A DNA stretch of 24,218 nucleotides from assembly GCA_946479615.1 (NCBI GenBank), contig CAMLGR010000063.1, positions 1 through 24,218 on the forward strand, read 5' to 3'. Below, piece after piece: positions 23,288 through 24,218 of this stretch. Position numbers and translations under genes: made by a program. The notes below the pieces were generated by a model that saw only the letters and a list, made by a program, of their open reading frames with translations, was not told the DNA's origin and made no database searches. Every line of letters starts with the position of its first letter. Within the stretch, counting starts at the first letter, position 1. The DNA comes from an uncultured Bacteroidota bacterium (GTDB taxonomy: Bacteria; Bacteroidota; Bacteroidia; Chitinophagales; Chitinophagaceae).

Positions 23288-23390
23288 TAACCTGCCACAT
23301 TTGTGCTGTATAGCCTTCCGGGTTATGCAATGTTCTCACCGACAACTGTTGGCAGAGACAAACCTTCCTCCCCCTTCCTTTTTATACAAT

Positions 23391-23512
23391 CTATGTGAAA
23401 CCTATGTTCCTACGATCCTATGTGGTGAACTATGCCTTACTTTTATGAGATAGCTTCAAAACTGTAAGTTTTTCCTTACCACATAGGATCATAGGAACAT
23501 AGGTTCACATAG
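23391..23512. repeat. CTATGTG-type palindromic repeat, copy 3
   Basis: Left arm 23391-23426 and right arm 23478-23512 are inverted copies with one mismatch and one inserted base. CTATGTG-type words start at 23391, 23402, 23410 and 23418. The loop (from about 23429) is homologous to that of copy 1: both read ACTA-GCCTTACTTTT near the left and CTGTAAG near the right. It lies between convergent genes. Confidence 0.88.
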
Positions 23513-23548
23513 AAGACCAGTATGATTTATGGGAAAATAAGATGGAGA

Positions 23549-23749
23549 TTAGTAATGGGTGCTGTCGGTTACAGAAACCTGCATGTCTGCAGATTGAGTG
23601 GGCGGAGTAAGAATGGATGAAACGTTGGAGCCGCCTGACATATACATTTTCTCTACTTTCCTCGTGTCTTGCTGTGCGAATACAAAAACAACAAGGGCAA
23701 CGAGAAAAAGAATAACAACAAGATTTCGTTCGGATAAGATTCGTCTCAT
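23549..23749 (-). CDS. Small single-helix membrane or exported protein, 66 residues
   Basis: A 66-residue protein, MRRILSERNLVVILFLVALV, then VFVFAQQDTRKVEKMYMSGG and a polar Ser/Thr-rich tail. Residues about 9-26 are a membrane helix or uncleaved signal; AQQ might also be a cleavage site. The support for a real gene is a very good promoter 20 bp upstream (TTG, 21 nt, TAAATTTG) and sensible membrane-protein composition. No function is known. The gene lies between YkuK-like and engB genes and has the same orientation as engB. Confidence 0.7.
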   Translation of the reverse strand: MRRILSERNLVVILFLVALVVFVFAQQDTRKVEKMYMSGGSNVSSILTPPTQSADMQVSVTDSTHY

Positions 23750-23768
23750 AGTTAATTCAGATTGCGGG

Positions 23769-23800
23769 CAAATTTAAGTCAATAATGCATAAAATACCAA
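23769..23800 (-). promoter_or_regulatory. Promoter of the 66-residue protein gene
   Basis: On the minus strand: TTG at 23800-23798, 21-nt spacer, then TAAATTTG at 23776-23769, an exact TAnnTTTG. The predicted leader is about 16 nt. Confidence 0.65.
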
Positions 23801-23824
23801 CTTATCAGACGCTATACCTGACAT

Positions 23825-24218
23825 TTACCAGCGCTTTTTAGTAGAATCCCTGTTCATATCACTGATATAATCCAATACCGATTCCCTTCCTTCCTGGTTA
23901 AGGGCGGAAGTAACAAAGAAAGGAGGCGATTCTTCCCATCTTTTCAAGAGGTCGGATATAAATAATTGTACATTTCTCCGGGTAGCTCCGGGTTTATTCT
24001 TATCGCTTTTGGTGAAGATGACCACGAAAGGAAGTGTCCATTTACCTAACTGATCGATAAAAGCAAGATCATTTTTTTGTGGTTCATGACGGCTATCTAT
24101 GAGAACGAAGATGCAGGTTAGATTTTCTCTTTTGCGCAGGTACTCTTCGATCATTTGTTCCCAGCGGCGGCGATCGGTCTGTGATCTTTTTGCATATCCA
24201 TAGCCGGGCAGATCCACC
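23825..24218 (-). CDS. engB: Ribosome biogenesis GTPase EngB (YsxC), C-terminal part, truncated by window edge
   Basis: The last about 131 residues of the EngB/YsxC/YihA GTPase, which takes part in assembly of the large ribosomal subunit. Seen are the G3 motif VDLPGYGYAK at the edge, the family segment RRRWEQMIEEYLRKRENL, VLIDSRHEPQKNDLAFIDQL, the G4 motif TKSDK and the G5 segment FVTSA. The N-terminal part with the P-loop (G1) lies beyond the right edge. The codon at the edge, which could be read as GTG, is an internal Val and not a start. The C-terminus (ISDMNRDSTKKRW) looks complete. Confidence 0.95.
   Translation of the reverse strand, partial: VDLPGYGYAKRSQTDRRRWEQMIEEYLRKRENLTCIFVLIDSRHEPQKNDLAFIDQLGKWTLPFVVIFTKSDKNKPGATRRNVQLFISDLLKRWEESPPFFVTSALNQEGRESVLDYISDMNRDSTKKRW

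Overview
The window looks like chromosomal DNA of a Bacteroidota bacterium, most likely of the Chitinophagaceae or a near relative. Evidence: promoters of the Bacteroidota type (TTG/TTTG, about 19-21 nt, TAnnTTTG) with almost no Shine-Dalgarno sequences, a LytS/LytR-type pair, a secreted protease with a type IX secretion tail, an MG2/TonB-plug protein, an ECF42-like sigma factor beside a YCII protein, a GbsR/TIGR01777 cluster and a short ATP synthase epsilon subunit. It is mostly housekeeping sequence. I see no phage, plasmid, insertion sequence, CRISPR, tRNA or rRNA.

Layout: (1-3.9 kb) start of a sensor kinase leaving the left edge, YqgE/AlgH protein, DUF4197 lipoprotein, then on the minus strand a LytTR regulator and its four-helix kinase, preceded by an exported protein. 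(4.5-6.8 kb) atpD-atpC with promoter and terminator. (7.1-10.2 kb) YCII protein, ECF42-like sigma factor, large GNAT-like protein. (10.3-15.3 kb) predicted beta-barrel protein, dnaX, small lipoprotein, two-lipoyl-domain pyruvate dehydrogenase E2. (15.3-17.7 kb) MG2/TonB-plug protein. (18-20.4 kb) GbsR/MarR regulator, then a likely operon of membrane protein, TIGR01777 epimerase and CoA-binding protein. (20.5-22.7 kb) small exported protein plus secreted metalloprotease. (22.8-24.2 kb) YkuK-like RNase H fold protein, a 66-residue protein and truncated engB.

The most unusual signal is between genes. Several intergenic regions hold imperfect palindromes whose arms are tandem 7- or 8-base words, read one way in the left arm and inverted in the right. 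At least four sequence-unrelated families (CTATGTG type in three copies, GTGAATG type, GATTTGGA type, ATTATGA type) share this design, and single-armed heptamer tracts also occur. Two CTATGTG copies nearly 19 kb apart share a homologous loop, so that family is a dispersed element. The second strong signal is an A9 run in dnaX exactly where the clamp-loader domains end; both shifted frames stop within three codons, the design expected for making a short gamma form by slippage or frameshifting.
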